Origin: DASUAS01 sp963809795
GTDB lineage: Bacteria; Actinomycetota; Acidimicrobiia; IMCC26256; DASPTH01
Reading direction: 5' to 3'
Length of the DNA: 64,000 bases
Assembly: GCA_963809795.1 (NCBI GenBank)
Contig: CAWELN010000026.1
Location: 1 to 64,000, forward strand
The stretch's first letter is position 1, and every line of letters begins with the position of its first letter. The position numbers and the translations under genes are program-made. The notes below the pieces were generated by a model. The model was not told the origin of the DNA, did not search any database, and saw nothing but the letters and a program-made list of their open reading frames with translations. This document shows, one piece after another, positions 25,840 through 34,761 of the stretch.

Positions 25840-26631
25840 CTACACGTGGCGGCTGATGTAGCCCCGCTTGCGGAAGGTCGCGAGCATCGCCACGAGGAAC
25901 CAGATCGCACCGGCCACGAGCACCACGGTCTCGGCGGCGGCGATCCCCACTTGTGCCCACGACAGCCCGTCACCCGCAAGGACGCCCCGGGCCGCTTCGA
26001 ACACGTGCGTCGTGGGGAGCGCCTGCGCGACGGGCTGCAACGCGTCCGGCAGCGCGCTCACCGGGTAGAAGATCCCCGAGAGCGGCATGATCAACGCGAT
26101 CGCACCCCACGCCAGGATCTCGGCGCCCTGGCCGACGCGCAGGATGAGCCCGATCACGAACAACACGATGGCCCACCCGACCACCAGCAGGATGGCGACC
26201 AGCGGGATCAGCGCGAGGCCGAGGCTGGTGACGTCGAACGCGAACAGCGCCAGCGCCACCAGCGACACGGTGGTGACGCCCATCGCCAGCTTGGCCAGGC
26301 CGAACAGCATCACTCCCGCGCCGTACTCCACCTCCCGGAGCGGGGTGGTGAGCAGGTTCAGCAGGTTGCTGGACCACGTCTCCTCCATGAACCCGGTCGA
26401 GAGGCTGATCTCGGCCTGGAAGAGGACGTGGAACAGGATGATGCCGGCGAGCAGGAACCCGGCTGCCTGCTCCCCGTTGCCCCCGCTCTGGGTGCCGAAG
26501 TAGAGGCCGATGGAGCCGAAGAGGACGGCGTCGACCACCGGCCACACCACGACGTCGAACCAGCGTTGCGGCGCGCGGAGCAGCACGTACCAGTGCCGTC
26601 GGGCGATGGCCTTGACCCGGACCCATCTCAC
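25840..26631 (-). CDS. ABC-2 type transporter permease
   Basis: The start GTG 26631 overlaps the ATPase stop (GTGA). The 263-residue protein begins with a short cytoplasmic helix (VKAIARRHWYVLLRAPQRWFD) and has six membrane helices of the ABC-2 type, including the conserved GIFYPVSALPDALQPVAQALPTTHVFEAARGVL segment typical of drug/polysaccharide exporters. With the adjacent ATPase it makes a complete exporter; the substrate is unknown. The TAG stop abuts the tandem repeat array. Confidence 0.88.
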   Translation of the reverse strand: MRWVRVKAIARRHWYVLLRAPQRWFDVVVWPVVDAVLFGSIGLYFGTQSGGNGEQAAGFLLAGIILFHVLFQAEISLSTGFMEETWSSNLLNLLTTPLREVEYGAGVMLFGLAKLAMGVTTVSLVALALFAFDVTSLGLALIPLVAILLVVGWAIVLFVIGLILRVGQGAEILAWGAIALIMPLSGIFYPVSALPDALQPVAQALPTTHVFEAARGVLAGDGLSWAQVGIAAAETVVLVAGAIWFLVAMLATFRKRGYISRHV

Positions 26632-27395
26632 AGCCGTTCCTCCGCCGCCCGTTCCGCCGCCCGTTCGGCCAGGTGCAGGAACACCGCTTCGAGGTCGTCG
26701 CGACCGAACGCGGCGGCGACCTCGGCCGGCTTCCCGTCGGCGACGACCTGACCGCCGGACACGAAGACCACCCGCTCGCACAGGCGCTCGACCTCGATCA
26801 TGTTGTGGCTGGTGACGAGCAGCGCCGTGCCCTCGTCGGCACAGAGCCGCTCGAGGCCGTTGCGCACCCGCAGCGCGACATCGGGATCGAGCGACGCGGT
26901 GGGCTCGTCGAGCACCAGCAGGCGGGGTTGGTGCAGCGTGGCCTTCACGATGCCGACGAGCGTCCGTTGCCCCGATGACAGCTCGTTGCCCATCGCACTC
27001 CCGAGGTGCGTGATGTCGAACCGGGCCAGGCCGAGCTCCACCTTCGCCGCGGGATCGCGCATGCCGTAGAGCTGGCCGAACAGGTGCAGGAACTCGCGCA
27101 CCCGCAGGCGCTCGGGCAACGGCAGGTACCCGGCGGCGAAGCCGACGTGCTCCATCGCCTCGCTGCGATGACGCGGGAGCCGGAAGCCGCACACCTCGAC
27201 CCACCCGGAGTCGGGTGAGACGACGCCGAGCAGCATCATCAACGTCGTCGTCTTGCCCGCGCCGTTCGGCCCCAGGAGCGCGACGCGCTCACCGGCGGCG
27301 ACGTCGAGCTCGACGCCGTCGACGGCGCGGACGCGTTTGTACTGCTTCACCAGACCGCGTGCGCGCAGCACGAGGTCCCCGGCGACTTCGGGCAT
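26628..27395 (-). CDS. ABC transporter ATP-binding protein
   Basis: A 255-residue ABC ATPase with Walker A GPNGAGKTT (about residues 42-50), the signature LSSGQRTLVGIVKATLHQP (LSxGQ, about 138-156), Walker B LLVLDEPTASLDPD and the switch His in SHNM. The layout resembles NodI/DrrA-type exporters. The C-terminus has a helical repeat (AERAAERAAEERL). It is co-translated with the permease. Confidence 0.92.
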   Translation of the reverse strand: MPEVAGDLVLRARGLVKQYKRVRAVDGVELDVAAGERVALLGPNGAGKTTTLMMLLGVVSPDSGWVEVCGFRLPRHRSEAMEHVGFAAGYLPLPERLRVREFLHLFGQLYGMRDPAAKVELGLARFDITHLGSAMGNELSSGQRTLVGIVKATLHQPRLLVLDEPTASLDPDVALRVRNGLERLCADEGTALLVTSHNMIEVERLCERVVFVSGGQVVADGKPAEVAAAFGRDDLEAVFLHLAERAAERAAEERL

Positions 27396-27451
27396 GCGAC
27401 GAGTCTCGCAGACCGGCCTGGCGGCGGGTCGAGTGATTCTCGGCCCGCGCG

Positions 27452-27593
27452 GTCAGGCGAGAGCGGGCTCCGCCCGTCTCGCCGGTTGGGACGGAGTGAG
27501 CGGACGCGAGCGACGGGGAGGTGTCAGGCGAGAGCGGGCTCCGCCCGTCTCGCCGGTTGGGACGGAGTGAGCGGACGCGAGCGACGGGGACGT
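27452..27593. repeat. Two tandem 71-bp hairpin repeats after the HpaB-like gene
   Basis: Units start at 27452 and 27523, and the next GTCA (27594) contains the gene's stop codon. They are near-identical to the units at 12976-13117. In both places the adjacent gene ends with the codons for Leu-Asp followed by TGA. Confidence 0.85.
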
Positions 27594-27594
27594 G

Positions 27595-29010
27595 TCAGTC
27601 GAGCCCGGCGAGCTGCTTCGCGTACGCGATCGCCCGGCCGGGTTCGTAGGCACGGTAGATCTGCATCTTCTCCGCCTCGATCGAACCCTCGGCGTGCACC
27701 GCGAGCACCGCGTGGTATCCCCCGAAGTCGCGCGCGGTGAGGTCGCTGATCGTGTTGAGGAGGCGCAACCGCTCCTCGGCGGGCGCCTTGGCCCGGTAGA
27801 ACTTCTCGAGCACCGCACGAACGTCGGGGTTGGCCCAGTCGGCGCCGCCGGGGCCGGTCACGAGCAGGCCACCCGAGCAGTCCTGTACCAGCTCCAACGC
27901 CTCGTGGTAGCGGGTGGCGAAGGTGAACTTGGCCAGGTTGGTGGTGAGCGGGTCGGGATACGCGATGTCGTGCTCGCCCATCTGGGCCCGCAGCCCCGCC
28001 ATCTCGGTGAGGGCGCGCACCGTCTCGGCGTAGACGATCAGCTGCGTGACCTTCTCCCGGATGTGGCCGGCGCGGGCCACGCCGTTCATCTCCGCGATCA
28101 GCGCCGCGGTACCGACGAGGGCGTCGAGCAGCGGGAGCTTGTACGACACCGCGGTGAAGCGGTGGAACTCGACGAACGCGTTGGAGACCGTTCCCGCGAG
28201 CTCGGGTTGGCGGCACACGAAGACGCGTTCCCACGGCACGAACACGTCGTCGAACACGGTGAGGGTCTCGAGCATCTTGTGCTTCGACGAGATGGGGAAC
28301 TCGAACGCGTCGTGGTCGCGGGCGCCGTACGCCGACACGTAGAGGGAGAGCCCCGGGGTGTCGACCGGGGTCGCGAACGAGACCGCGTAGTCGGTGTCGT
28401 CGGGGCCCATCGCCCGCGTGGGCAGCACGATGATCTCGTGCGCGTTCGCGCTGATGCTGGTGTGGCACTTCGCGCCCCGGACGACGATGCCGTCGGCGCG
28501 CTCCTCGACGACGTGGACGTAGAGGTCGGGATCGGCCTGCGCGTGCGGCGGGAGGGAGCGGTCACCCTTGACGTCGGTCTGCGCGACCGCGACCGACAGA
28601 TCGTGGTCGCGGCAGTGCTCGTAGTAGGTGACGGCCCGCTCGCGCGCCTCGCCCTCGAGCACCCGGAGCAGGCCGAACAACGCGTCGGAGCCGATCTCCT
28701 TCACCAGCGTCACCATCGTGCCACCGAGGCCGGTGACCGTCTCGATCAGCCGCGAGCGCGCCAACAGGTCGTCCGCCGAGTGGGGGATCGCGTAGTACGC
28801 GCTGTGTTCGCACCCGGTGTCGGGATCCTTCGCCACCGCCAGGTCGCGATAGAGCGGGTCGTGCCCGATCTCGTAGTCGAGCGCGGCGTGGTCGACCGCG
28901 ACACGGAGGTCGGGCTCCTCGAGGATGTCGGGCACCCGCCGCCCGCGATACCAGAGGGTGCGACCGTCGCGGAGCGAGGCGCGGTACTGATCGGCGGTCG
29001 ACAGGCCCAT
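27595..29010 (-). CDS. HpaB/4-hydroxybutyryl-CoA dehydratase superfamily flavoprotein
   Basis: The 471-residue protein matches the 4-hydroxyphenylacetate 3-hydroxylase fold: an N-terminal all-alpha domain, a beta domain with RGAKCHTSISANAHEIIV and TDYAVSFATPVDTPG, and the C-terminal helical domain (EFHRFTAVSYKLPLLDAL). It is close in pattern to 4-hydroxybutyryl-CoA dehydratases, but the iron-sulfur cysteines are missing: no Cys in residues 84-112 and Tyr290 instead of Cys after His283. It is therefore more likely a flavin hydroxylase or a cluster-free relative. No reductase gene is adjacent, so FADH2 would come from elsewhere. Confidence 0.75.
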   Translation of the reverse strand: MGLSTADQYRASLRDGRTLWYRGRRVPDILEEPDLRVAVDHAALDYEIGHDPLYRDLAVAKDPDTGCEHSAYYAIPHSADDLLARSRLIETVTGLGGTMVTLVKEIGSDALFGLLRVLEGEARERAVTYYEHCRDHDLSVAVAQTDVKGDRSLPPHAQADPDLYVHVVEERADGIVVRGAKCHTSISANAHEIIVLPTRAMGPDDTDYAVSFATPVDTPGLSLYVSAYGARDHDAFEFPISSKHKMLETLTVFDDVFVPWERVFVCRQPELAGTVSNAFVEFHRFTAVSYKLPLLDALVGTAALIAEMNGVARAGHIREKVTQLIVYAETVRALTEMAGLRAQMGEHDIAYPDPLTTNLAKFTFATRYHEALELVQDCSGGLLVTGPGGADWANPDVRAVLEKFYRAKAPAEERLRLLNTISDLTARDFGGYHAVLAVHAEGSIEAEKMQIYRAYEPGRAIAYAKQLAGLD

Positions 29011-29045
29011 CGCGGCACTCTAGACGGCGGTCATAAGCTGACTCG

Positions 29046-29942
29046 ATGACCGATGGCCTGGTCTGGGAGCAGCGTCCGGTGCTCCGTCGGCCCCTTCTCG
29101 TCGCCGCCTTCTCCGGTTGGAACGACGCCGGCGACGCCGCGACCGGCGCCGCCGACTGGCTCATCCGCCAGCGCGACCCGCGCCGGATCGCCTCCATCGA
29201 ACCCGACGAGCACCTCGACTACCAGTCCCACCGCCCGCAGGTCGAGCTGATCAACGGTGTGACGCGCGCGATCACCTGGCCGGCCAACGACTGCTTCGTG
29301 GTCACGTTCGGCGAGCGCGACCTCGTGGTGCTGCGCGGCATCGAGCCGAACATGCGGTGGAAGTCGTTCTGCAATGCCGTGCTCGCGGTCGCGTCGGAGA
29401 CGGGTTGCGAGATGGTCGTGACCCTCGGTGCTCTGCTCGGCGACGTGCCCCACACGCGGGCCGTGCGCGTCACCGGCACCGCCTCTGACCCGCAGCTGAT
29501 CAACGGGCTCGAGCTCACCCGCTCGCAGTACCAGGGCCCCACCGGCATCGTCGGCGTGCTGCACGACGCATGCCGCGCCGGCGGATTGCGCTCGGCGTCG
29601 TTGTGGGCGCCCGTGCCGCACTACGTGGCCACGCCGCCGAACCCGCCGGCGACGCGCGCGCTGCTCGAGCGCTTCGCTCAGCTCGCCGATCTGCCGCTCG
29701 ACCTGCACGGTCTCGACCAGCTCGTCGATCTGTGGCGGGTGCAGGTCGACCACGCGATCCGCGACAACGACGAGGTCACCGACTACGTGCGCGAGCTCGA
29801 GGGCCGCGTCGACGCCGAAGATGCCAGCGAGCGCGGCATCGTGCTCGGCGGCCATCCCGCGGGGGGCGGCTCGGTCCCCAACGCCGACGACCTCGCCGCT
29901 GAGGTGGAACGCTTCCTCCGCGAGCAGGACGGCGAGGGCTGA
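29046..29942 (+). CDS. PAC2-family protein
   Basis: A 298-residue PAC2 (proteasome assembly chaperone 2-like) protein: LLVAAFSGWNDAGDAATGAADWL (residues about 17-39), the segment IEPDEHLDYQSHRPQVELINGV, TLGALLGDVPHTRAVRVTGTASD and a Pro-rich VATPPNPPATRALLERFA. Actinobacterial PAC2 proteins are common and near proteasome-related or cofactor genes elsewhere, but their function is not proven. It is divergent from the HpaB-like gene and followed by a DoxX gene. Confidence 0.85.
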   Translation: MTDGLVWEQRPVLRRPLLVAAFSGWNDAGDAATGAADWLIRQRDPRRIASIEPDEHLDYQSHRPQVELINGVTRAITWPANDCFVVTFGERDLVVLRGIEPNMRWKSFCNAVLAVASETGCEMVVTLGALLGDVPHTRAVRVTGTASDPQLINGLELTRSQYQGPTGIVGVLHDACRAGGLRSASLWAPVPHYVATPPNPPATRALLERFAQLADLPLDLHGLDQLVDLWRVQVDHAIRDNDEVTDYVRELEGRVDAEDASERGIVLGGHPAGGGSVPNADDLAAEVERFLREQDGEG

Positions 29943-30004
29943 ACCCATTCGCGCGGCGGCTGCTCAGCCCGCGCACCCACGGCGGCGCGGCCTGGTGCAC
30001 CACC

Positions 30005-30370
30005 GTGGTGCGGGTGGTCACCGGCGTCCTGTTCGTGACCTTCTCGCTGGGCAAGTTCGCCGACCACGCGGCCGAGGCGGCCGACTTCGAGCATTACGGC
30101 ATCCCCGCGCCCGAGGTCGCCACCTACCTCGTCGGGACGCTCGAGCTGGTCGGGGGTGCGTTGCTGGTGGTCGGGCTGCTCACCCGCCCGGCGGCCGCTG
30201 CCCTCGCCGCGAACCTGGTCGGCGCCATCGCCACCGCCGGACGTGTCGACGGCGGGAGCTTCCACCTGGGGGTGGGTCCGACCCTGCTGGTGGCGATGCT
30301 GTACCTGGTGTGGGCCGGGCCCGGCGTCCTCGCCGTCGACCGGATGCTGCTCCTGCGCGCCGCCGCCTGA
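30005..30370 (+). CDS. DoxX-family membrane protein
   Basis: Four membrane helices in about 121 residues with the DoxX pattern: VTGVLFVTFSLGKFADHAAEAADFEHYGIP (helix 1 with Lys and the following loop), ELVGGALLVVGLLTRPAAAALAANLVGAI and a C-terminal helix. The start is uncertain (GTG 30005 or 30008), and the coding frame is open upstream to the PAC2 stop. DoxX proteins occur in quinone/oxidoreductase complexes and in detoxification of oxidants. Confidence 0.75.
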   Translation: MVRVVTGVLFVTFSLGKFADHAAEAADFEHYGIPAPEVATYLVGTLELVGGALLVVGLLTRPAAAALAANLVGAIATAGRVDGGSFHLGVGPTLLVAMLYLVWAGPGVLAVDRMLLLRAAA

Positions 30371-30380
30371 CGCAGTCCCG

Positions 30381-31717
30381 TCACCCGACGAGGTCGCGCG
30401 CGACCGCCTCCCACAACTGCGTCGACAACGCGAGGGACTCCTGGTCGACCCGCTCGTCGTTGCCGTGGAACATGGTGGCGAAGTCGTCGTAGGGCAAGCG
30501 CTTCGAGAACAGCCCGAAGCCGTAGCCCACGGCACCGGCGCGCCGGAAGAACCGGTTGTCGGTGCCAGCCGACCATGAGCGACGGCACCAGCGCGGAGCC
30601 CTCGCACAGGCGTGCGCTGATGCGAGCCAGCGAGTCCCACAACGGCGTGTCGGTCGGCGACGACGTGGCCGGGTCGTCGTTCGACTCGATCTCGACCGCG
30701 GTCCGCGAGGTCGCCGAGGGCCTCGCGCAGCAGCGCGTCGGCGTCGGCGCCGCTCTGGCCCGGCAACGTGCGGATGTCGACCTCGAGGTCGACGCGGTCC
30801 GGGATGACGTTGGTCTTGGTGCCCCCGTGGGCGACCGTCGGCGCGAAGGTGGTGTGCGTGCAGGCGTGGTAATGGCGGGCGACCCCGAGCGGCAGCTCGG
30901 CCAACACGCCGTCGAAGTCGTCGGGGCTCAGGAGCGCCCGGGTGATCTCGGGATCGAAGTGCATGCCCTCGACGAACTGGCGCCACGACTCGTGGATCTG
31001 CGTCTGGGGGCGGAACTCGGCGATCCGGCGGACCACCTCGGCCGCAGTGACCAGCGCGTTGTCGGTGCGGAAGGGCTGCGAGCCGTGCCCCGGCGTGCCC
31101 CGGACCCGGATCTTGGTCCAGAACGTGCCCTTCTCCGCCACGAGAACCGGGAGGCGAGGGCCCACCGGCGACGGGATCTGGAAGCCGCCGGACTCGGTCA
31201 GCACGTAGTCGGCGTAGATCGCGTCGCGCTCGTGGTCGAGCAGCCAATCGGCGCCCCACCGGCCCAGGGCCTCCTCGTCGGCGACCGCGAAGTAGATCAG
31301 GGTGCCGCGGGGCCGGAACCCGCTGTCGGCGAGGCGACGGAAGGCGACCGCCTGTGATGCGGTGAGGTTGAGCATGTCGATCGCACCGCGCCCCCACACG
31401 AAGCCGTCGACGAGTTCGGCGCCGAACGGGTCGCGGCTCCAGCCGTCAGGGTTCACCGGCACGACATCGGTGTGACCCATGAGCATGAGCGTCGGCGCGT
31501 CGGGGTCGGTGCCCTCGAGCTTCACCACCAGGCTCTGGCGTCCCGGTTGCGGCTCGTAGACCTCGTGATCCCCCGCGCCGGCGAGGTAGCCGGCGAGCAG
31601 GTCGACGCTGCGGGTCTCCTCCCCGGATGCCACCGTGCCGTCGTTGACGCAGCGGTTGCGGATCAGCTGCCGCAGGACGTCGGTGACCTCGGCCGTGGGG
31701 TCGTCGGATCGGCTCAC
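30381..31717 (-). CDS. M20-family metallopeptidase, frame-broken twice
   Basis: The first frame runs from GTG 31717 through the M20 motif LMLMGHTDVVPVNPDGW (zinc His and Asp), WGRGAIDMLN, the VADEEALGRWGADWLL pair of Glu and the dimerisation domain. At CCGCGG near 30698 the frame changes to VEIESNDDPATSS and DSLARISARL. Near 30566 it changes again to TDNRFFRRAGAVGYGFG with the last zinc His in MFHGNDERVD. So all metal ligands are coded. The product resembles acetylornithine deacetylase/succinyl-diaminopimelate desuccinylase relatives of about 440 residues. I suspect indel errors. Confidence 0.8.
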
Positions 31718-31726
31718 GTCGCCACG

Positions 31727-33148
31727 CTAGACCTCGAGCGCGGCGAGGGCGCCCAGCTCCGCGAACGCGTCCTCGATCCCACCGGCGACGACCTCGAGGT
31801 CGCGACCGGCGGCGCCGTCGCCGACCAGGCCGAAGTGCAGCTGGCCGCAGTACGACAGGATCGCCACGTTGAGGGTGAGGTTCCGCGACAGCGGGACGAC
31901 CGGGTACACCTCGAGCATCCGTGCCCCCAGGCAGTACAGGGGCACCTGCGGGCCGGGGATGTTGGTGATCATGAGGTTGGCGAAGCGTTGTGCGTGCGCG
32001 GCACGCGCGGCGAGACCGAGCATGGTCGGCGCCGCGTACTCGGACAGGCCGAGGAGCGCGGCCGCGCCGACCGCCTGGCGGCGTTCCTTGAGGTCCGCGG
32101 TGGTGCGCCGCACCGCGGCCAGGCGCACGAGCGGATCCGGTTCCCCGACCGCGAGCGGCACGAGCATCGCGGAGATGCGGTTCCCGAGCTGCATGCGCTG
32201 GTCGTCGTCGCGCACCGACACCGGGCAGAAGACCTTGAGGGTCAGCTCGGGCCGGAGCTCGCCCCGGAGGTCGAGCAGCCGCGCCACCGCGCTCCCGACC
32301 CCGGCGAGGATGACGTCGTTGATCGTGCCGCCGAACGCGGCGCGCACGCGCTTCACGTCGTCGACGGAGATGCGCACGGTCTCGAAGCGGCGACCGAACC
32401 CGACCGGCGCGTTGAGCGACAGCCGCGGCGCCACGACCTGGGCGTCGACGAGCGACCCGATCGAGCGCCCGAGGTCGGCGGCGCGCGCCAGCGCCTCGCG
32501 CGGGGCGTCGGCCAGGTGGCGCGCGGTGCCGACGAGTTCGCTGGGGCGGGTGAGCCGCTCCCGCGCGCTGTCGAGCATGAGCCGGGTGGGATCAGGCGCG
32601 GGCGCCGCCACCCACTCGTCGGGCGGCAGCACGGTCGGTTCGGCGCTGAAGTCGAGCAGCACGGTGGCGATGTCGACGCCGGAGATGCCGTCGGTGAGGG
32701 TGTGGTGCGACTTGTGCACGAGGCCGACGTGCTCGCCGTGGTCGACACCCTCGACGAACCACAGCTCCCACAGCGGTCGGCGACGGTCGAGCACCTGCAT
32801 CGTGAGGCGCTCGGCGAGCTCGCGCAGCTGCCGCCGGGTTCCCGGCGCGGGCAGCGCGGTGACGCGCACGTGATCGGCGATGTCGAAGCCCTCATGGTCG
32901 ACCCACACCGGCCGGCCCTGCCCGAGTGGCACCGCCATGACCCGCTTGCGGAATCGGGGGATGAGCTGCAGGCGAGAAGCAACGAGGGCCCGCACCGCGT
33001 CGAGACGGAACCGACCCCGCGCGTCGTAGAACGGCTCGCGTTCGAGCACCGCCATCGCGCCGACGTGCATCGGCGTCTCGGGGCGCTCCAGGTGGAGGAA
33101 GCTCTCGTCGAGCCCGGAGAGCCGGTCGTAGACCGCGGCAGGTGCCAT
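31727..33148 (-). CDS. Wax ester synthase/diacylglycerol acyltransferase (WS/DGAT)
   Basis: The ATG at 33148 overlaps the stop of the lipoprotein gene (TGATG). The 473-residue protein carries the active-site HHTLTDG at residues 148-154, an N-terminal MHVGAMAVLE-type block, and the C-terminal DUF1298 domain with FNLMITNIPGP-like NLMITNIPGPQVPLYCLG. These enzymes make triacylglycerol or wax esters as storage lipid and are frequent in actinobacteria. Probably membrane-associated, cytosolic. Confidence 0.92.
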   Translation of the reverse strand: MAPAAVYDRLSGLDESFLHLERPETPMHVGAMAVLEREPFYDARGRFRLDAVRALVASRLQLIPRFRKRVMAVPLGQGRPVWVDHEGFDIADHVRVTALPAPGTRRQLRELAERLTMQVLDRRRPLWELWFVEGVDHGEHVGLVHKSHHTLTDGISGVDIATVLLDFSAEPTVLPPDEWVAAPAPDPTRLMLDSARERLTRPSELVGTARHLADAPREALARAADLGRSIGSLVDAQVVAPRLSLNAPVGFGRRFETVRISVDDVKRVRAAFGGTINDVILAGVGSAVARLLDLRGELRPELTLKVFCPVSVRDDDQRMQLGNRISAMLVPLAVGEPDPLVRLAAVRRTTADLKERRQAVGAAALLGLSEYAAPTMLGLAARAAHAQRFANLMITNIPGPQVPLYCLGARMLEVYPVVPLSRNLTLNVAILSYCGQLHFGLVGDGAAGRDLEVVAGGIEDAFAELGALAALEV

Positions 33149-33636
33149 CAGGCCGAGCGTACGAGGTCGGTCGTGAGCTCCGGTCCTCGACACGACGTCA
33201 TCCCCCGCGCCCGCACCAGCACCTGCGCCCGGCCGAGGAGGTCAGAGGCCTTCTCCCCGTACGCCGCGGCATCGACCGCCCGCCCCGCGGCGAGGGCATC
33301 ACGCATGAGCTGCAGCTCGTCGGTGGCCTGGTCGAGCAGCGCGATCCACCGTTCGGGAAGCGTCCCGAACCCCTGCGGCGAGCGCAGGCCGCGCAGGCCG
33401 TTGATCGACGACCGTTGGATCTCCACGACGTGGACGAGCGCGCGCTCGGCCGCCGCGCGCTCCCCCAGGGGCGGGATCGTGACGTGCGCGACCGCGAGGT
33501 TGGCGTGGACGCAGATGCGACTGGCGCGCTGGACGTAGTCCGGCGCCGACAGTCGCCCGGCGCCGCCACCGCAGCCCGCGGTCACCACGATCACCAGCAC
33601 GCACCAGACGGTGCCGATCCTCGCCGTCGTCCGCAC
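33148..33636 (-). CDS. Putative lipoprotein of unknown function
   Basis: A signal peptide (TVWCVLVIVVTAGC) ends with a lipobox VTAGC, so Cys22 is lipidated. The 140-residue mature part is helical, with Asp/Glu and Arg alternation and two further cysteines (ICVHAN and TSCRGP) that may pair. No domain is recognised. It is co-transcribed ahead of the WS/DGAT gene with TGATG overlap, a hint of a role at the cell surface connected to lipid storage or export. Confidence 0.6.
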   Translation of the reverse strand: MRTTARIGTVWCVLVIVVTAGCGGGAGRLSAPDYVQRASRICVHANLAVAHVTIPPLGERAAAERALVHVVEIQRSSINGLRGLRSPQGFGTLPERWIALLDQATDELQLMRDALAAGRAVDAAAYGEKASDLLGRAQVLVRARGMTSCRGPELTTDLVRSA

Positions 33637-33695
33637 CCCACCCCTCCGAGCGAGGGCAGGGTACCGCGACCAGGAGCGTTCGGTACGCTGCGCGC

Positions 33696-34193
33696 ATGCC
33701 CCGCACGGCCACCTGCGTCTGGCGCGCCGACGCCGCGCTGGTGCTCGCGCTGGACGAGCACCTGGGGCCGCCGGTCGACAGCTACCTCAACGGCTCGCAG
33801 ACCTGGATCACCGACGACGGTCCGGGCGATGAGAGCCTCGAGTGGCGCCTCCATCCGGTCGCCGGGTACCGGTTGCCGCGTGACCTCTCGCACTACGACC
33901 TGTGGGAGCAGGTGGTGGGGGCGCTCTCGGCGGGGGTCGATCCCGATGCGCTGACCCTCGGGTCCGAGCGCCGGACGCTCCGCTCGGTGTGGGACGGGCT
34001 CGAGTGCTTCGCGGCGTACGGCGACGACCTGGAGCCGGCTCCACTCGCGCAGGCGGCGACCGCCGCCATCGAGCGACCGCCCGACGCGGTCGGCCTCGTC
34101 GACCACGAGCGCATCGGGACCGCGTGGGAGGATGCGCGCGGCACGACGTCGATCGTCGAGATGGTGTTCGCCGAGCTGAAGTCCGCGACCTGA
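33696..34193 (+). CDS. Conserved-looking protein of unknown function
   Basis: A 165-residue soluble acidic protein with no cysteine pair or signal, starting at ATG 33696. It has aromatic-rich short motifs (SYLNGSQTWITDDGPGDESLEWRLHPVAG, DLSHYDLWEQVVGA) and a C-terminal helix (SIVEMVFAELKSA). It ends 13 bp before pyrE and probably shares its transcript. I do not recognise a domain. Its divergence from the lipoprotein gene suggests a shared promoter region. Confidence 0.5.
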   Translation: MPRTATCVWRADAALVLALDEHLGPPVDSYLNGSQTWITDDGPGDESLEWRLHPVAGYRLPRDLSHYDLWEQVVGALSAGVDPDALTLGSERRTLRSVWDGLECFAAYGDDLEPAPLAQAATAAIERPPDAVGLVDHERIGTAWEDARGTTSIVEMVFAELKSAT

Positions 34194-34206
34194 GAGGAAC
34201 CACCCG

Positions 34207-34746
34207 ATGACCACGACCACCGACCGGTCCGCGCTCGCCCGCGCCGTCTACGCGACGTCGCACATCACCGGCGAGTTCGTGCTGCGGTCCGGCGTGGTCA
34301 GCAACGAGTACTTCGACAAGTACCGGTTCGAGGCCGATCCCGCGCTGCTGCGCGACATCGCGAGTGCGCTGGTCCCGCTCGTGCCCGACGGCACCGAGGC
34401 GCTCGCGGGCCTGGAGCTCGGTGGCGTCCCCATCGCCACCGTGCTGTCGCAGCTCACCGGCATCCCCGCGCTCTTCGTGCGCAAGGAGGCGAAGACCTAC
34501 GGCACCTGCCAGCTGGCCGAGGGGGGCGTGATCGACGGCACGCGGCTGACCGTCGTCGAGGACGTCGTGACGTCGGGCGGCCAGGTGATCACGTCGTGCG
34601 GCGACCTGCGCGACCGGGGCGCGATCGTGGAGCACGCGCTCTGCGTCATCGACCGCGAGTCGGGCGGCCCGGAGGGCCTGGCCGGCATCGCCGTGGAGCT
34701 CCACCCCCTGTTCACGATGACGGAGCTGAAGGCGGCGGGGGGCTGA
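34207..34746 (+). CDS. pyrE: Orotate phosphoribosyltransferase
   Basis: Forms OMP from orotate and PRPP in pyrimidine synthesis. The 179-residue protein has the PRPP-binding motif VVEDVVTSGGQ (about residues 118-128), the KYRFEADP loop region and the FVRKEAKTYGT catalytic loop Lys residues. AGAGGAACCACCCG precedes the ATG. The upstream unknown gene is probably co-transcribed. Confidence 0.92.
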   Translation: MTTTTDRSALARAVYATSHITGEFVLRSGVVSNEYFDKYRFEADPALLRDIASALVPLVPDGTEALAGLELGGVPIATVLSQLTGIPALFVRKEAKTYGTCQLAEGGVIDGTRLTVVEDVVTSGGQVITSCGDLRDRGAIVEHALCVIDRESGGPEGLAGIAVELHPLFTMTELKAAGG

Positions 34747-34761
34747 CCGACCGGCCGACAG

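Noticed and set aside
27595..29010. 4-hydroxybutyryl-CoA dehydratase
   Set aside because: Overall pattern is similar but the iron-sulfur cysteine ligands are absent.
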